This document shows, piece by piece, positions 25,211-34,037 of a stretch of DNA of 64,000 nt. This DNA comes from Pedobacter lusitanus (lineage in GTDB: Bacteria; Bacteroidota; Bacteroidia; Sphingobacteriales; Sphingobacteriaceae): NCBI RefSeq assembly GCF_040026395.1, contig NZ_CP157278.1:310001-374000 (forward strand), written 5' to 3'. How positions within the stretch are numbered: the first letter of the stretch is position 1; every line of letters begins with the position of its first letter. The notes beneath the pieces are model-generated. The model made no database searches. It saw only the letters and a program-made list of their open reading frames with translations, and was not told the origin of the DNA. The position numbers were made by a program, and so were the translations under genes.

Positions 25211-26185
25211 ATGAAGATAGCTGTTTTAGATGATTATCAGAATATCATTAAGGACCTGGAGTGTTTTAGCCTGTTAGACGGACAGGAGGTTTTAATTTTG
25301 AATGAAACAGAAAAAGACAAAACATTACTTTCCGAAAAACTAAAGGGTATAGAAATACTGGTACTTACTCGGGAGAGAACGATTGTCGACAGTGAATTGC
25401 TCTCTAAACTGCCAGATTTGAAATTAATCAGCCAGACAGGTAAAATATCGAATCATCTGGATATAGATGCCTGTACAGAACATAAAGTTGCTGTTGCAGA
25501 AGGAGTAGGATCTCCTGTTGCACCTGCCGAATTAGCCTGGATCTTAATTATGAATACTGTAAGACAGATTCCTGAAGCAATCGAAGCGATGAAAAATGGG
25601 AAATGGCAGGTAAATATCGGTTCAAGTATTAATGGGAAAACTATTGGAATCTGGGGTTATGGTAAGATTGGAAAAAAAGTAGCAGGTTACGCAAAGGTTT
25701 TCGGAGCTAATGTACTGGTTTGGGGAAGCGAAGAGTCAAGAAATCAGGCTGTAAACGATGGTTTTAGAAGCGCTGCTACAAAAGAGGAGTTTTTTAGTAC
25801 GACCGATGTGGTTACTCTTCACCTTCGTTTAAATGATCTTACTACAGAGATTGTAAAAGAAACTGACCTAAACAGGATGAAGACATCTTCAGTATTGATT
25901 AATACAGCAAGAGCAGAATTAATTGAAAAAGGAGCTCTGTTGAAATGTCTTGGAAAGGGCAGGCCGGGGTTTGCCGGTATAGATGTCTATGAAGAAGAGC
26001 CCATTTATAGTCCGGATTACGAGTTGCTTAAAATGTCTAATGTTTTGTGTACACCACATTTAGGTTATGTAGAAAAAAATGGATATGAATTATATTTCAG
26101 TAAAGCATTCGAAAATGTGATGAGTTATATCAACGGAAATCCAGTGAATATAGCAAATCCAGAAATTTTAGATCAGAGATTTTAA
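25211..26185 (+). CDS. D-2-hydroxyacid dehydrogenase family protein
   Basis: This 324-aa NAD(P)-dependent oxidoreductase of the 2-hydroxyacid dehydrogenase family has the dinucleotide-binding motif GIWGYGKIGKKVAGYAK. The catalytic triad is visible as Arg in INTARAELIEKGALL, Glu in IDVYEEEP and His in CTPHLGYVEKNGY. The substrate cannot be read from the sequence; close relatives are annotated phosphoglycerate or hydroxypyruvate dehydrogenase-like. The ATG at 25211 is preferred over TTG at 25208. The AraC gene that starts 36 nt later may regulate it. Confidence 0.9.
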   Translation: MKIAVLDDYQNIIKDLECFSLLDGQEVLILNETEKDKTLLSEKLKGIEILVLTRERTIVDSELLSKLPDLKLISQTGKISNHLDIDACTEHKVAVAEGVGSPVAPAELAWILIMNTVRQIPEAIEAMKNGKWQVNIGSSINGKTIGIWGYGKIGKKVAGYAKVFGANVLVWGSEESRNQAVNDGFRSAATKEEFFSTTDVVTLHLRLNDLTTEIVKETDLNRMKTSSVLINTARAELIEKGALLKCLGKGRPGFAGIDVYEEEPIYSPDYELLKMSNVLCTPHLGYVEKNGYELYFSKAFENVMSYINGNPVNIANPEILDQRF

Positions 26186-26186
26186 T

Positions 26187-26194
26187 TATCTTTG
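26187..26194 (+). promoter_or_regulatory. Possible -7 element TATCTTTG before the AraC gene
   Basis: This matches TAnnTTTG and lies 27 nt before the ATG at 26222, immediately after the dehydrogenase stop. No good -33 is seen. Confidence 0.4.
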
Positions 26195-26221
26195 TTCTTT
26201 GAAATATTCAATCCATTTGTT

Positions 26222-27127
26222 ATGTCTTCAGTAGAAACCCTTGGTGAGTTTTATAAAAGAACAAATCAGATTATTCCGTCAGATTTATTAAATTCAAGTG
26301 GAAACTCAAGTCATTTTAATGTTCAGCCCAGATGTTATTGTAATAAGGTCACGCCCTATAACAGAAGAGATCATTATAAAATATGTCTGACTATAGGAGA
26401 TGGCAGGTTACACTTTGCAAATAAAGTCATAGAAATAGATCAGCCTGCCCTTGTTTTTTCAAATCCTTCCGTTCCATATTCATGGGAATCCACTGCTGAT
26501 AATCAGGAGGGTTTTTTATGTTTGTTTAACGATTCGTTTATCTCCGCAGAACTAAAAAAGGGGCTGGAGCTGACCTGTCCTTTATTTAATCCTGTACTTG
26601 ATCCGGTTTGTTTTTTGAATAAAGAGCAGGCCGAATTGGTTAGTGGGTATTATCAGCAGATGACTGATGAATTAAAAAGCGATTATGAATACAAATTTGA
26701 GGTAATCAGAAGTCTGCTTAAGTTGATTATACACCAGGGAATCAAGATTCAGGCTGATTATAACATCATCTCTCAAAAAGATCTTTCAGATAGGATTACG
26801 CCAATGTTTATGGAATTGCTCGAACGTCAGTTTCCCGTTGATTCTCCGGGGAACCCACTGAAGATAAAGACTGCTTCTGAATTTGCAAGTCAATTGAATA
26901 TTCATGTTAACCACCTGAATTATGTGATAAAATCACACACAGGGAAGACCACAACACAAATGATCAGTAACAGAATTGTTGATGAGGCAAAAACTCTTTT
27001 AAAGAATACGGATTGGGACGTAGCCGAAATTGGTTATTGTCTTGGGTTTGACTATCCTGCTCATTTTAATAATTACTTCAAAAAACATACTGGAATTACG
27101 CCGTCAATCTTCAAATACAATTCATAG
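26222..27127 (+). CDS. AraC-family transcriptional regulator
   Basis: This 301-aa protein has an N-terminal cupin-like sensor part (RDHYKICLTIGDGRLHF, PALVFSNPSVPYSWES) and a C-terminal AraC double HTH (about residues 200-300: ASEFASQLNIHVNHLNYVIK and DVAEIGYCLGFDYPAHFNNYFKKHTG). The start at 26222 (MSSVETLG) is used in preference to TTG at 26192. The effector is unknown. A bidirectional hairpin terminator follows. Confidence 0.9.
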   Translation: MSSVETLGEFYKRTNQIIPSDLLNSSGNSSHFNVQPRCYCNKVTPYNRRDHYKICLTIGDGRLHFANKVIEIDQPALVFSNPSVPYSWESTADNQEGFLCLFNDSFISAELKKGLELTCPLFNPVLDPVCFLNKEQAELVSGYYQQMTDELKSDYEYKFEVIRSLLKLIIHQGIKIQADYNIISQKDLSDRITPMFMELLERQFPVDSPGNPLKIKTASEFASQLNIHVNHLNYVIKSHTGKTTTQMISNRIVDEAKTLLKNTDWDVAEIGYCLGFDYPAHFNNYFKKHTGITPSIFKYNS

Positions 27128-27204
27128 TTGTTATTTGATTTACGTAATCTTTTCTTTGAAAATTAAAATTCGTTTCTGTATCTGTCAACAAGTAATTTTA
27201 ATAA

Positions 27205-27234
27205 TTTAAAAGCCTCAATCCTGAGGCTTTTAAA
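27205..27234. terminator. Bidirectional terminator
   Basis: A perfect 13-bp stem tttaaaagcctca / tgaggcttttaaa with loop atcc, A-rich on one side and T-rich on the other. It serves the AraC gene and the convergent amidohydrolase. Confidence 0.85.
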
Positions 27235-27359
27235 TTAAAACTAAGATACAAGGATGGCGTTAACTTATTAGTCTTTAACCTTATACTACAAATTTATAAA
27301 GATAGAAAGATATATATGGTAGTGGAAATACCTGATATCACTACGTAGAATTACCTGTT

Positions 27360-28775
27360 TTACTGATTCATAGCTTTAATATCTTCCAGCATTCTATCCA
27401 GTTTTTTCCGATCCAGAATTTGTCCTTTCGCAATAACAGCGTTAATCTTTTGGGTTGCACTGATATGCTGTAATGGATTTTCATCTAATACAAGAATGTC
27501 GGCCTTTTTTCCTGCGGTTATACTCCCATAGTTCTTTTGATTCAGAAATTCCGGAGAATTAATAACAGAGGCCTGAAGTGCCTGTAAAGGAGTCAGGCCA
27601 TACTTAACAAATAATTCCAATTCCTGATGTAAACCAATGCCAGGGTAATCAAATGAATTTAAATACCCGGCATCTGTTCCTGCCAGAATTTTTACGCCTG
27701 CTTTTTGTAAAAGAGGTAAAACGGAAGCAGATTTTTCAAACAGCTGGTGTCTGAATTCAATAGCTGCCGGATTATCCTTAGCTGCGCGTTCTATTCTCCA
27801 TATATAGGTTTTACGAATCCCTTTGCCAATATATTGCAGATATGGATCGTTTTTATGATCATCCTGATCCAGATAAGCAATAGTACGGCTGATAGATAAA
27901 GTAGGGGTTAGTGACATGCCATGTCTGGTCATATTCCGGTAGGCCTTAAGTGCTGTAGCCTCGTCAAAATCAGCGATGATTTTCTGATTAACAGCAGCTC
28001 CTTTTAAAGTTCCTGAAGAGATTTCATCAGATATTTGCTGCTCATCTTTAGTTCCCGCTTTTAAAGCATAGCCAATATGTTCAACAGCACTTAGTCCGGC
28101 ATCCGCTACCTGATTCATGGTTAAGGAAGAAGGGATATGTGCCGAAACTTTAAAACCTCTGGCACGTGCCATTTTTACAGCCTCAAGAAACAAAGCTGGT
28201 TTTAAGGTATTATCAGTGATTTTAACAAAGTCAACTTTGAGCTTTTGCAGGGAATCAAGTGCGAGTTTAACTTCCTCAGTTGTGCCAACTTCGATATCAC
28301 CTAGCCAAATTGATTGATAACCTTCAATTTTAGGGCCTGAAGTAAAAATGGTGGGGCCTTGTAAAGTTCCCTTTGAAATTTCATCTCTCCACTGTAATAC
28401 ACTGTTACTTAAATCAGCTGAAGCATCCCGAACTGTTGTAATTCCATGAGCAAGGAAAAGAGGAAGGAGGTTTTTGTTTTCCCTGATCAGTGAATCTCCT
28501 CCTCCAAAATGCATATGCATATCCCAAAGCCCGGGAATGATAAACTTTCCTGCAGCATTATACTGTTGTCTGGCATTATATCGGGCAGCTTTCTTTAGAT
28601 CAATAATGGTAAGAATACTATCATTGCGGATAATTATTGCTTTTCCTGAGGATACTTTTCCATTTTTAACGTCAATAATATTTCCATCAGTAATCATCAG
28701 ATCGACCTGTGTTCTCTGTGCGAAAGCAATAGATCCTGTCCATAATAGAAGTATTGTAGTGAATAATCTTTTCAT
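27360..28775 (-). CDS. Secreted amidohydrolase family protein
   Basis: This 471-aa metal-dependent hydrolase has the signal peptide MKRLFTTILLLWTGSIAFA. Metal ligands of the amidohydrolase superfamily are seen: HxH in GLWDMHMHFGGG, a probable carboxylated Lys in VDFVKITDN, His in VSAHIPSS and AVEHIGYAL, and Asp in LAGTDAGYLNS. The C-terminus (GSITAGKKADILVLDENP) is the usual composite-domain signature. The substrate is likely a small amide or peptide (prolidase- or imidazolonepropionase-like), but not determinable. It is followed upstream on the same strand by an ankyrin lipoprotein with an 18-nt gap, implying one transcript. Confidence 0.9.
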   Translation of the reverse strand: MKRLFTTILLLWTGSIAFAQRTQVDLMITDGNIIDVKNGKVSSGKAIIIRNDSILTIIDLKKAARYNARQQYNAAGKFIIPGLWDMHMHFGGGDSLIRENKNLLPLFLAHGITTVRDASADLSNSVLQWRDEISKGTLQGPTIFTSGPKIEGYQSIWLGDIEVGTTEEVKLALDSLQKLKVDFVKITDNTLKPALFLEAVKMARARGFKVSAHIPSSLTMNQVADAGLSAVEHIGYALKAGTKDEQQISDEISSGTLKGAAVNQKIIADFDEATALKAYRNMTRHGMSLTPTLSISRTIAYLDQDDHKNDPYLQYIGKGIRKTYIWRIERAAKDNPAAIEFRHQLFEKSASVLPLLQKAGVKILAGTDAGYLNSFDYPGIGLHQELELFVKYGLTPLQALQASVINSPEFLNQKNYGSITAGKKADILVLDENPLQHISATQKINAVIAKGQILDRKKLDRMLEDIKAMNQ

Positions 28776-28793
28776 AAAAACAATAGGTTGGTT

Positions 28794-29471
28794 TTAATGA
28801 GCCCCGGCTTTTTTTAACAGCAGAACTATGGGTTCGAATTTTTTGTTTTTTGCATGGGTCAGAGGAGTTACACCTTCCTTATCAGCAAGATTTACATTAC
28901 AGCCAGCATTAATCAGCATCGCTACAATTTCTACCTGTTTGCTGTTGCCATTATTAAGAATAATGGCCTCCAATAGGGCAGTCCAACCTAATTTATTAAT
29001 ATGATCTATAGGGAATTTCTCATCCTTGAGGAGTTCAGCAACAACAGTAGTGTGTCCTCTTTCACAGGCAGGTATTAATGCTGTACCATAATATCTGTTA
29101 AATACAGTATAGTCTGCACCTGCCTTTATACATAATTTTAATATATCAAGATATCCAGATGCACCAGCATATAAAAAAGAACTATTCAGCATTTTGTCCT
29201 GGGCATTCACATCAGCACCAGCCTCAATGAGCAGTTTAGCCATCTCCGTCTGATTTGCATAGGTAGCCGTAATTAGTGGAGTTTCACCTTTGTCATTACG
29301 GATTTCAAGGTCGGGTTGTTCAGCAATCCACTGTTTTAGCAGATTAATTTCATTTAAGCTAATAATTTTAAAAACTGTTAATTTTTCCATATTCTTTTCC
29401 TGAGCACATGAACTGAAAGTTATGCTCAAAAAACAGAGCATAGCCATTAATTGCAGATATAAGCATTTCAT
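28794..29471 (-). CDS. Ankyrin-repeat lipoprotein
   Basis: This 225-aa protein has a lipoprotein signal (ITFSSC, then AQEKN) followed by about five ankyrin repeats, for example DKGETPLITATYANQTEMAK, LLIEAGADVNAQD and KEGVTPLTHAKNKK. Ankyrin repeats mediate protein contacts. Secreted bacterial examples sit next to enzymes they protect or inhibit (catalase-ankyrin pairs are known). It is the first gene of a two-gene unit with the amidohydrolase, so a chaperone or inhibitor role for that enzyme is a fair inference. Confidence 0.9.
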   Translation of the reverse strand: MKCLYLQLMAMLCFLSITFSSCAQEKNMEKLTVFKIISLNEINLLKQWIAEQPDLEIRNDKGETPLITATYANQTEMAKLLIEAGADVNAQDKMLNSSFLYAGASGYLDILKLCIKAGADYTVFNRYYGTALIPACERGHTTVVAELLKDEKFPIDHINKLGWTALLEAIILNNGNSKQVEIVAMLINAGCNVNLADKEGVTPLTHAKNKKFEPIVLLLKKAGAH

Positions 29472-29524
29472 CGTCTGGCAAACTTAAATGTTATGGAGGT
29501 CCGGATATAGGACTGGTTAGTACA

Positions 29525-30376
29525 TCACAGGTACTGATTATTCTTTTTTCTGAAATTTACAGGACTTGAATTCGTGTATTTACGAAAGAATCTGGAAAAA
29601 TAGGAGGTGTCATTGAAACCAAGCGTAAAGGCTATCTCTTTGACATCGAGACTGGTTAGGGTAAGCATTCTTTTGGCTTCAAGTAAGATACGTTCACGGA
29701 TCTGATCGCCGGCAGTAGTCCCTGATTTAGTACGGCATACCTGATTTAAATAGTTAGGGGTAACATTCAGTATATTAGCATAGTATGCTACATCGCTATT
29801 GGTATGGTAGTGTTTTTCCAGTATAGTAAGAAATCGGTTAAGGAGGCGGTTATCTGTACCGGGTATATGTATTTTGAATGTTCCATTATAAGCACGTTTA
29901 AGTAAGATTAAAAGGATCTGAAGCTTATGCTGTACCATTTCCATATAAAATGACACTTGTTCATCTGCTTCCTGAACAAGTGTTTTGAGTGCTGCGGTTA
30001 TTCGTTCATTGTCTGTTTCATTAAGCTGAAAAGAAGCTTTTCCGGAAGCTGTGAAAAAAGGGAATTTTTGCTGTACCTGTAAAAGGAAATCCGGAGAAAA
30101 CATGACCTGGAAACCACTGGTGTCAACTGAAAAGTTCCACTGATGTGCCTGTCCGGGCGCGAGAAAGAATACGGTTCCTGGTTTTACCTGGTGCTCAAAA
30201 AAGTCTATAGTATGAGTGCCGGTACCATGTTCTATAAGTAAAACCATATAGAAATCATGCTTATGTGCCTGAGGTATAACAGGCATGCTGATTGGCTGAT
30301 GGTGTACAATCTTAAAATCTTCTCTGTTATAAGGCAGGTTAAAGATCTTCTCTATGCCGACTGTGGGTAATAACAT
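29525..30376 (-). CDS. AraC-family transcriptional regulator
   Basis: This 283-aa regulator has an N-terminal cupin sensor (HKHDFYMVLLIEHGTGTHTI, PGTVFFLAPGQAHQWNF) and a C-terminal AraC HTH pair (YYANILNVTPNYLNQVC, DVKEIAFTLGFNDTSYFSRF). This is the arrangement of sugar- or aromatic-responsive activators. The ATG at 30376 is used; TTG at 30379 would add one residue. It may control the aquaporin upstream or the amidohydrolase unit downstream. A terminator separates it from the aquaporin gene. Confidence 0.9.
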   Translation of the reverse strand: MLLPTVGIEKIFNLPYNREDFKIVHHQPISMPVIPQAHKHDFYMVLLIEHGTGTHTIDFFEHQVKPGTVFFLAPGQAHQWNFSVDTSGFQVMFSPDFLLQVQQKFPFFTASGKASFQLNETDNERITAALKTLVQEADEQVSFYMEMVQHKLQILLILLKRAYNGTFKIHIPGTDNRLLNRFLTILEKHYHTNSDVAYYANILNVTPNYLNQVCRTKSGTTAGDQIRERILLEAKRMLTLTSLDVKEIAFTLGFNDTSYFSRFFRKYTNSSPVNFRKKNNQYL

Positions 30377-30399
30377 CAATGGGATTTAATGATAAAAGA

Positions 30400-30436
30400 C
30401 CCTGCCTTTTTTTACCTTGAGCAATAAGCGGCAGGG
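30400..30436 (-). terminator. Terminator between the aquaporin and AraC genes
   Basis: Arms ccctgcc (30400-30406) and ggcaggg (30430-30436) are flanked by aaaag and cttttt. It functions on the minus strand after the aquaporin gene and could act on both. Confidence 0.65.
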
Positions 30437-30460
30437 GCTTTTTGTTGGGGATATATCTGA

Positions 30461-31165
30461 TTAGTTTTTCTCCAGCATAACACGCCATACTATAGCACTC
30501 AGAATACTGCCCAGGATAGGGGCGGCAATGAATAACCATAATTGACTGATTGCTGTGCCACCAACTAATAATGCAGGACCAATACTTCTGGCAGGATTTA
30601 CAGATACTCCGGTTACCTTGATCCCAACAATATGGATTAACACAAGACTTAAACCAATTGCTAAGCCCGCAAAACCACCGTTGATGTTTTTTGTAGAGGT
30701 GGATCCGAAAATAACCATCAGGAATATAAATGTAAATACGGTCTCTGCAACGAAACCTGCAACCAGACTGTAATGACCGGGAGAACCGGCTTCATAACCA
30801 TTTTGCCCTAATCCGCCGGCAAGTGAGTAGCCATCTTTGCCAGATGCAATAAGATATAAAATTCCGGCACCGGCAATAGCACCCAATACCTGAGCAATAA
30901 TGTAAATAACTGCCTCGCCAGCTTTCATACGGCCGGCCACAACCATACCAATTGAGATCGCCGGATTAATATGGCAACCAGAGATATGACCAATGGCATA
31001 AGCCATAGCTACCACTGATAAACCAAAGGCAAAAGATATGCCTAACAGACCAACACCACTAGTGCCATCAGCACCTGCAATTACAGCGCTGCCACAGCCC
31101 ATTAAAACCAGTACAAGAGTACCAAAAAACTCGGCTGAGAATTTTGAAAAAGTAGTTGTTTCCAT
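30461..31165 (-). CDS. aqpZ: Aquaporin Z-like water channel
   Basis: This 234-aa inner-membrane MIP-family channel has six transmembrane helices and two half-helices with NPA motifs: SGCHINPAISIG (first) and SVNPARSIGPAL (second). The Arg after the second NPA and a His in the preceding half (AIGHISGCH) are consistent with a water-selective filter rather than a glycerol facilitator. It is transcribed alone. Selectivity is inferred from the motif only. Confidence 0.92.
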   Translation of the reverse strand: METTTFSKFSAEFFGTLVLVLMGCGSAVIAGADGTSGVGLLGISFAFGLSVVAMAYAIGHISGCHINPAISIGMVVAGRMKAGEAVIYIIAQVLGAIAGAGILYLIASGKDGYSLAGGLGQNGYEAGSPGHYSLVAGFVAETVFTFIFLMVIFGSTSTKNINGGFAGLAIGLSLVLIHIVGIKVTGVSVNPARSIGPALLVGGTAISQLWLFIAAPILGSILSAIVWRVMLEKN

Positions 31166-31313
31166 GTGAGATTTAATTAAATTAATATAAATAGATAAAT
31201 GATTTTTAGGTATTAAAAAAACATACCTCTAGTAATATTAAGTATATTTTTTTAATACTAGACAAATAAATGACAATTTAATTCTGTCAAATAACAAATT
31301 AATTTTATCTTAA

Positions 31314-31772
31314 TTAAAGCTTACTTATAGGCCTTATCATATCAATATGAATGATATCATCTTCTAAGTATTCTTCACCGGTTACTATAAAACCAAACGA
31401 CTCGTAAAATGATTTCAGGTATAACTGCGCACCGATTTTAATTGGCTTATTTCCATACAGGCGAAGACAGTTTGAAATAGCCAGAAAAACCAGTTGTTTG
31501 CCAAAACCTTTTCCTCTGGCAGCGGGACTGCTTACTATTCTTCCAATTGAAGGTTCCGTAAATGATAATCCCGCAGGTACTATTCTTGCATAAGCCATTA
31601 GTTCTTTATTTTGATAAAGCATCAGATGCTGGCATGACATATCTTTATTATCTGCATCCAGAAAGACACATTGTTGTTCTACCACAAATATTTCACTTCT
31701 CAGTCTTAGTATTGCATAAAGTTCTTTTACCGTAAGAGAATCAAAAGGTTTACATATTTCGGTATATTCCAT
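31314..31772 (-). CDS. ElaA-like GNAT N-acetyltransferase
   Basis: This 152-aa acetyl-CoA-dependent transferase is of the ElaA type. It has LYAILRLRSEIFVVEQQCVF, DMSCQHLMLY, IGRIVSSPAARGKGFGKQLV (the acetyl-CoA pyrophosphate loop RxxGxG/A) and KIGAQLYLKSFYESFGF. The substrate is unknown. It is transcribed alone, divergent from the molybdate transporter genes. Confidence 0.9.
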   Translation of the reverse strand: MEYTEICKPFDSLTVKELYAILRLRSEIFVVEQQCVFLDADNKDMSCQHLMLYQNKELMAYARIVPAGLSFTEPSIGRIVSSPAARGKGFGKQLVFLAISNCLRLYGNKPIKIGAQLYLKSFYESFGFIVTGEEYLEDDIIHIDMIRPISKL

Positions 31773-31903
31773 GTCGTATTTTAAAATTTAAATGTGTTTT
31801 CAAATAACGGTTTTTATTTCTGTTTGATAACTGATTTAAACATACTAATTTTGAATATCCGCTTTAGCTGATAAATGTTTAAAGTATTACAGATAAAAAG
31901 AAC

Positions 31904-32716
31904 TTGAATTATAAGCCGTTAGCCAGCCAGAATCCAAAATCAGTATATTTCAAATTGGGTTATCACTTAAAAAAAATCGTTTTATTACTTTTTATTGCTC
32001 TGACTATTCATCAGGCCGGAGCTCAACCGGTGAGGGTTGCTGTGGCAGCAAATGCTCAGTTTGTTTTGCGAAAACTGGCGGATGATTTTAAGCAGAAAAC
32101 GGGAATAGAAGTAGAGGTTATCAGCGGATCATCAGGAAAATTGAGTGCCCAGATAAAGAATGGAGCTCCATATGATATATTTTTATCAGCTGATATGGAT
32201 TTTGCACAAAGTATTTATGCAGATGGTTTTGCGTTGTCGAAACCCAGAGTCTATGCTTTAGGCAGCCTGATAATCTGTTCCGCCACCGGAGCTGATATCG
32301 GGAACTGGAAAACTTTAATTCGTGATCAGAAAACCGGTAAAATAGCTATTGCAAACCCTGTTCTGGCTCCCTATGGTAAAGCTGCGCAACAGGCTTTGAA
32401 TTATTACAAAATCTACCAGGACGTATCCCCACGTCTTGTATTTGGAGAAAGCATCAGCCAGGTAAATACTTATGTGCTGAAAGAGGTAGTCAATATAGGC
32501 TTTACTACAGAATCACTGGTTTATGAACTTTCTGCTGCAAATCACTTTAAATGGTTAAAAATAGATACCAGAGCATATTCGCCAATTCAGCAGGGTGCGG
32601 TGTTATTAAAGTATTCAAATAATAAGAATTTTACTAGAAACAAGAGATTTTATGATTATCTTTTCTCTGCTGGTGCGAAAGCTATTTTTGGCCGGTTTGG
32701 TTACAGAACCCAATAA
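31904..32716 (+). CDS. modA: Molybdate ABC transporter substrate-binding protein
   Basis: This periplasmic protein binds molybdate or tungstate and delivers it to ModBC. Family features are VAVAANAQFVLRKLADDF, SGSSGKLSAQIKNGAPYDIF, LSADMDFAQ and IANPVLAPYGKAAQQAL. The signal peptide is LKKIVLLLFIALTIHQAGA. No ATG is in frame before it: TTG at 31904 or TTG at 31955 must be used. The latter gives the tidier signal peptide (start MGYHLKKIV) and may be the true one. It is followed by modB and modC in one operon. Confidence 0.9.
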   Translation: MNYKPLASQNPKSVYFKLGYHLKKIVLLLFIALTIHQAGAQPVRVAVAANAQFVLRKLADDFKQKTGIEVEVISGSSGKLSAQIKNGAPYDIFLSADMDFAQSIYADGFALSKPRVYALGSLIICSATGADIGNWKTLIRDQKTGKIAIANPVLAPYGKAAQQALNYYKIYQDVSPRLVFGESISQVNTYVLKEVVNIGFTTESLVYELSAANHFKWLKIDTRAYSPIQQGAVLLKYSNNKNFTRNKRFYDYLFSAGAKAIFGRFGYRTQ

Positions 32717-32731
32717 AACTTAAAAAAATTA

Positions 32732-33403
32732 ATGGAATGGACTCCTATATGGCTCAGCCTTAAACTTGCTGCCTGTACTACAATTATACTTTTCGTAATT
32801 GGTATTCCATTGGCTTATTGGCTTTCAAGACGTAGTTCAATGGTCAAAGTAGTGATTGAAGCCGTGTTAACTATGCCATTGGTTTTGCCACCATCAGTTC
32901 TGGGATTCTATCTTTTACTTACCTTCAGTCCAAACAGCGTATTAGGAAACTGGTTGCATACCTATTTTAATATAAGCCTGGTTTTCTCTTTTGAGGGACT
33001 GGTAGTTGCTTCAGTAATTTATAGTCTTCCTTTCATGGTAAGTCCTGTTAAATCAGCGCTTGTCCATTTGCCGGCCTCTCTGGCAGAAGCATCCTATACG
33101 ATGGGGAAGTCCAGACTGGAGACATTTTACCGCATACAGCTTCCAAGTATTAAAGCATCTTTATGGACAGCGACTGTATTGACTTTTGCACATACATTAG
33201 GAGAATTTGGTGTTGTTTTAATGATAGGGGGGAAATTGGAAGGAGTTACTAAAGTAGCATCTATTGCTGTTTATGATGCTGTTGATAATAATCAGTATAA
33301 AGAGGCCAACCAATATTCTATGGTTTTATTTGCAATTACTTTTATAATTGTAATTCTGGTTTTTGTTCTAAATAGAAATTCTGTAAGGGGGCCGCTGGAA
33401 TGA
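32732..33403 (+). CDS. modB: Molybdate ABC transporter permease
   Basis: This 223-aa inner-membrane permease has about five transmembrane helices. The ModB/EAA loop motif is recognisable (LPASLAEASYTMGKSRLETFYRIQLPSI), as is HTLGEFGVVLMIGG. It forms the channel fed by ModA and powered by ModC. It overlaps modC by 4 nt (ATGA), which implies translational coupling. Confidence 0.94.
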   Translation: MEWTPIWLSLKLAACTTIILFVIGIPLAYWLSRRSSMVKVVIEAVLTMPLVLPPSVLGFYLLLTFSPNSVLGNWLHTYFNISLVFSFEGLVVASVIYSLPFMVSPVKSALVHLPASLAEASYTMGKSRLETFYRIQLPSIKASLWTATVLTFAHTLGEFGVVLMIGGKLEGVTKVASIAVYDAVDNNQYKEANQYSMVLFAITFIIVILVFVLNRNSVRGPLE

Positions 33404-34026
33404 TTAAAGCAACAATACATAAAAAGATTAAAACCTACAGAGGAAATAGCCAGCTTATTGTACAGGCAACTTTTCCTTTGCAATCAATAACCAGGGTATA
33501 TGGATCTTCCGGTTCAGGAAAAACAACATTTCTGAAAATTCTTGCCGGGCTAATCACGCCTGAAAAAGGAGAGATTTTTGTAAAAGAAAATTGCTGGCTT
33601 GATACCGCAAAAAAAATCAACTGGAAGCCGCAACAACGTCGCGTTGGATTTGTATTTCAGGATTATGCCTTATTTCCCAATATGACTGTGCTCGAACATC
33701 TCCGGTATGGTACTGCAGACCGGCCGCTGATAGAAAGATTATTGCAGATAGGCAGGATGGAATCATTTAAACAGCATAAGCCACAACAGCTGTCAGGCGG
33801 GCAGCAGCAAAGACTTGCAATTCTGCGTGCACTTGCATTAAAGCCAGAATTATTACTGCTGGATGAAGCCTTTTCAGCATTGGATGACGATTTGCGTGAA
33901 GCCTTAATTATTGAATTGAAAGTTATTTTAAAAGAGTTTAATACTACAACTATTATAGTCAGTCACCATTTGCAGGAAACGGTAGGTTTTGCAGACTGTG
34001 CATTAAAAATTGAACAGGAAAATTAA
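33400..34026 (+). CDS. modC: Molybdate ABC transporter ATP-binding protein, short form
   Basis: This 208-aa ATPase has Walker A GSSGSGKTTFLK, Q-loop FVFQDYALFPNM, ABC signature LSGGQQQRLAILRAL, Walker B LLLLDEAFSALDD and switch His in VSHHLQET. E. coli ModC is about 350 aa with a C-terminal TOBE (molybdate-sensing) domain. This one ends after the nucleotide-binding domain, so that regulation by molybdate is lacking or supplied elsewhere. Confidence 0.92.
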   Translation: MIKATIHKKIKTYRGNSQLIVQATFPLQSITRVYGSSGSGKTTFLKILAGLITPEKGEIFVKENCWLDTAKKINWKPQQRRVGFVFQDYALFPNMTVLEHLRYGTADRPLIERLLQIGRMESFKQHKPQQLSGGQQQRLAILRALALKPELLLLDEAFSALDDDLREALIIELKVILKEFNTTTIIVSHHLQETVGFADCALKIEQEN

Positions 34027-34037
34027 CGTTTAAACAG

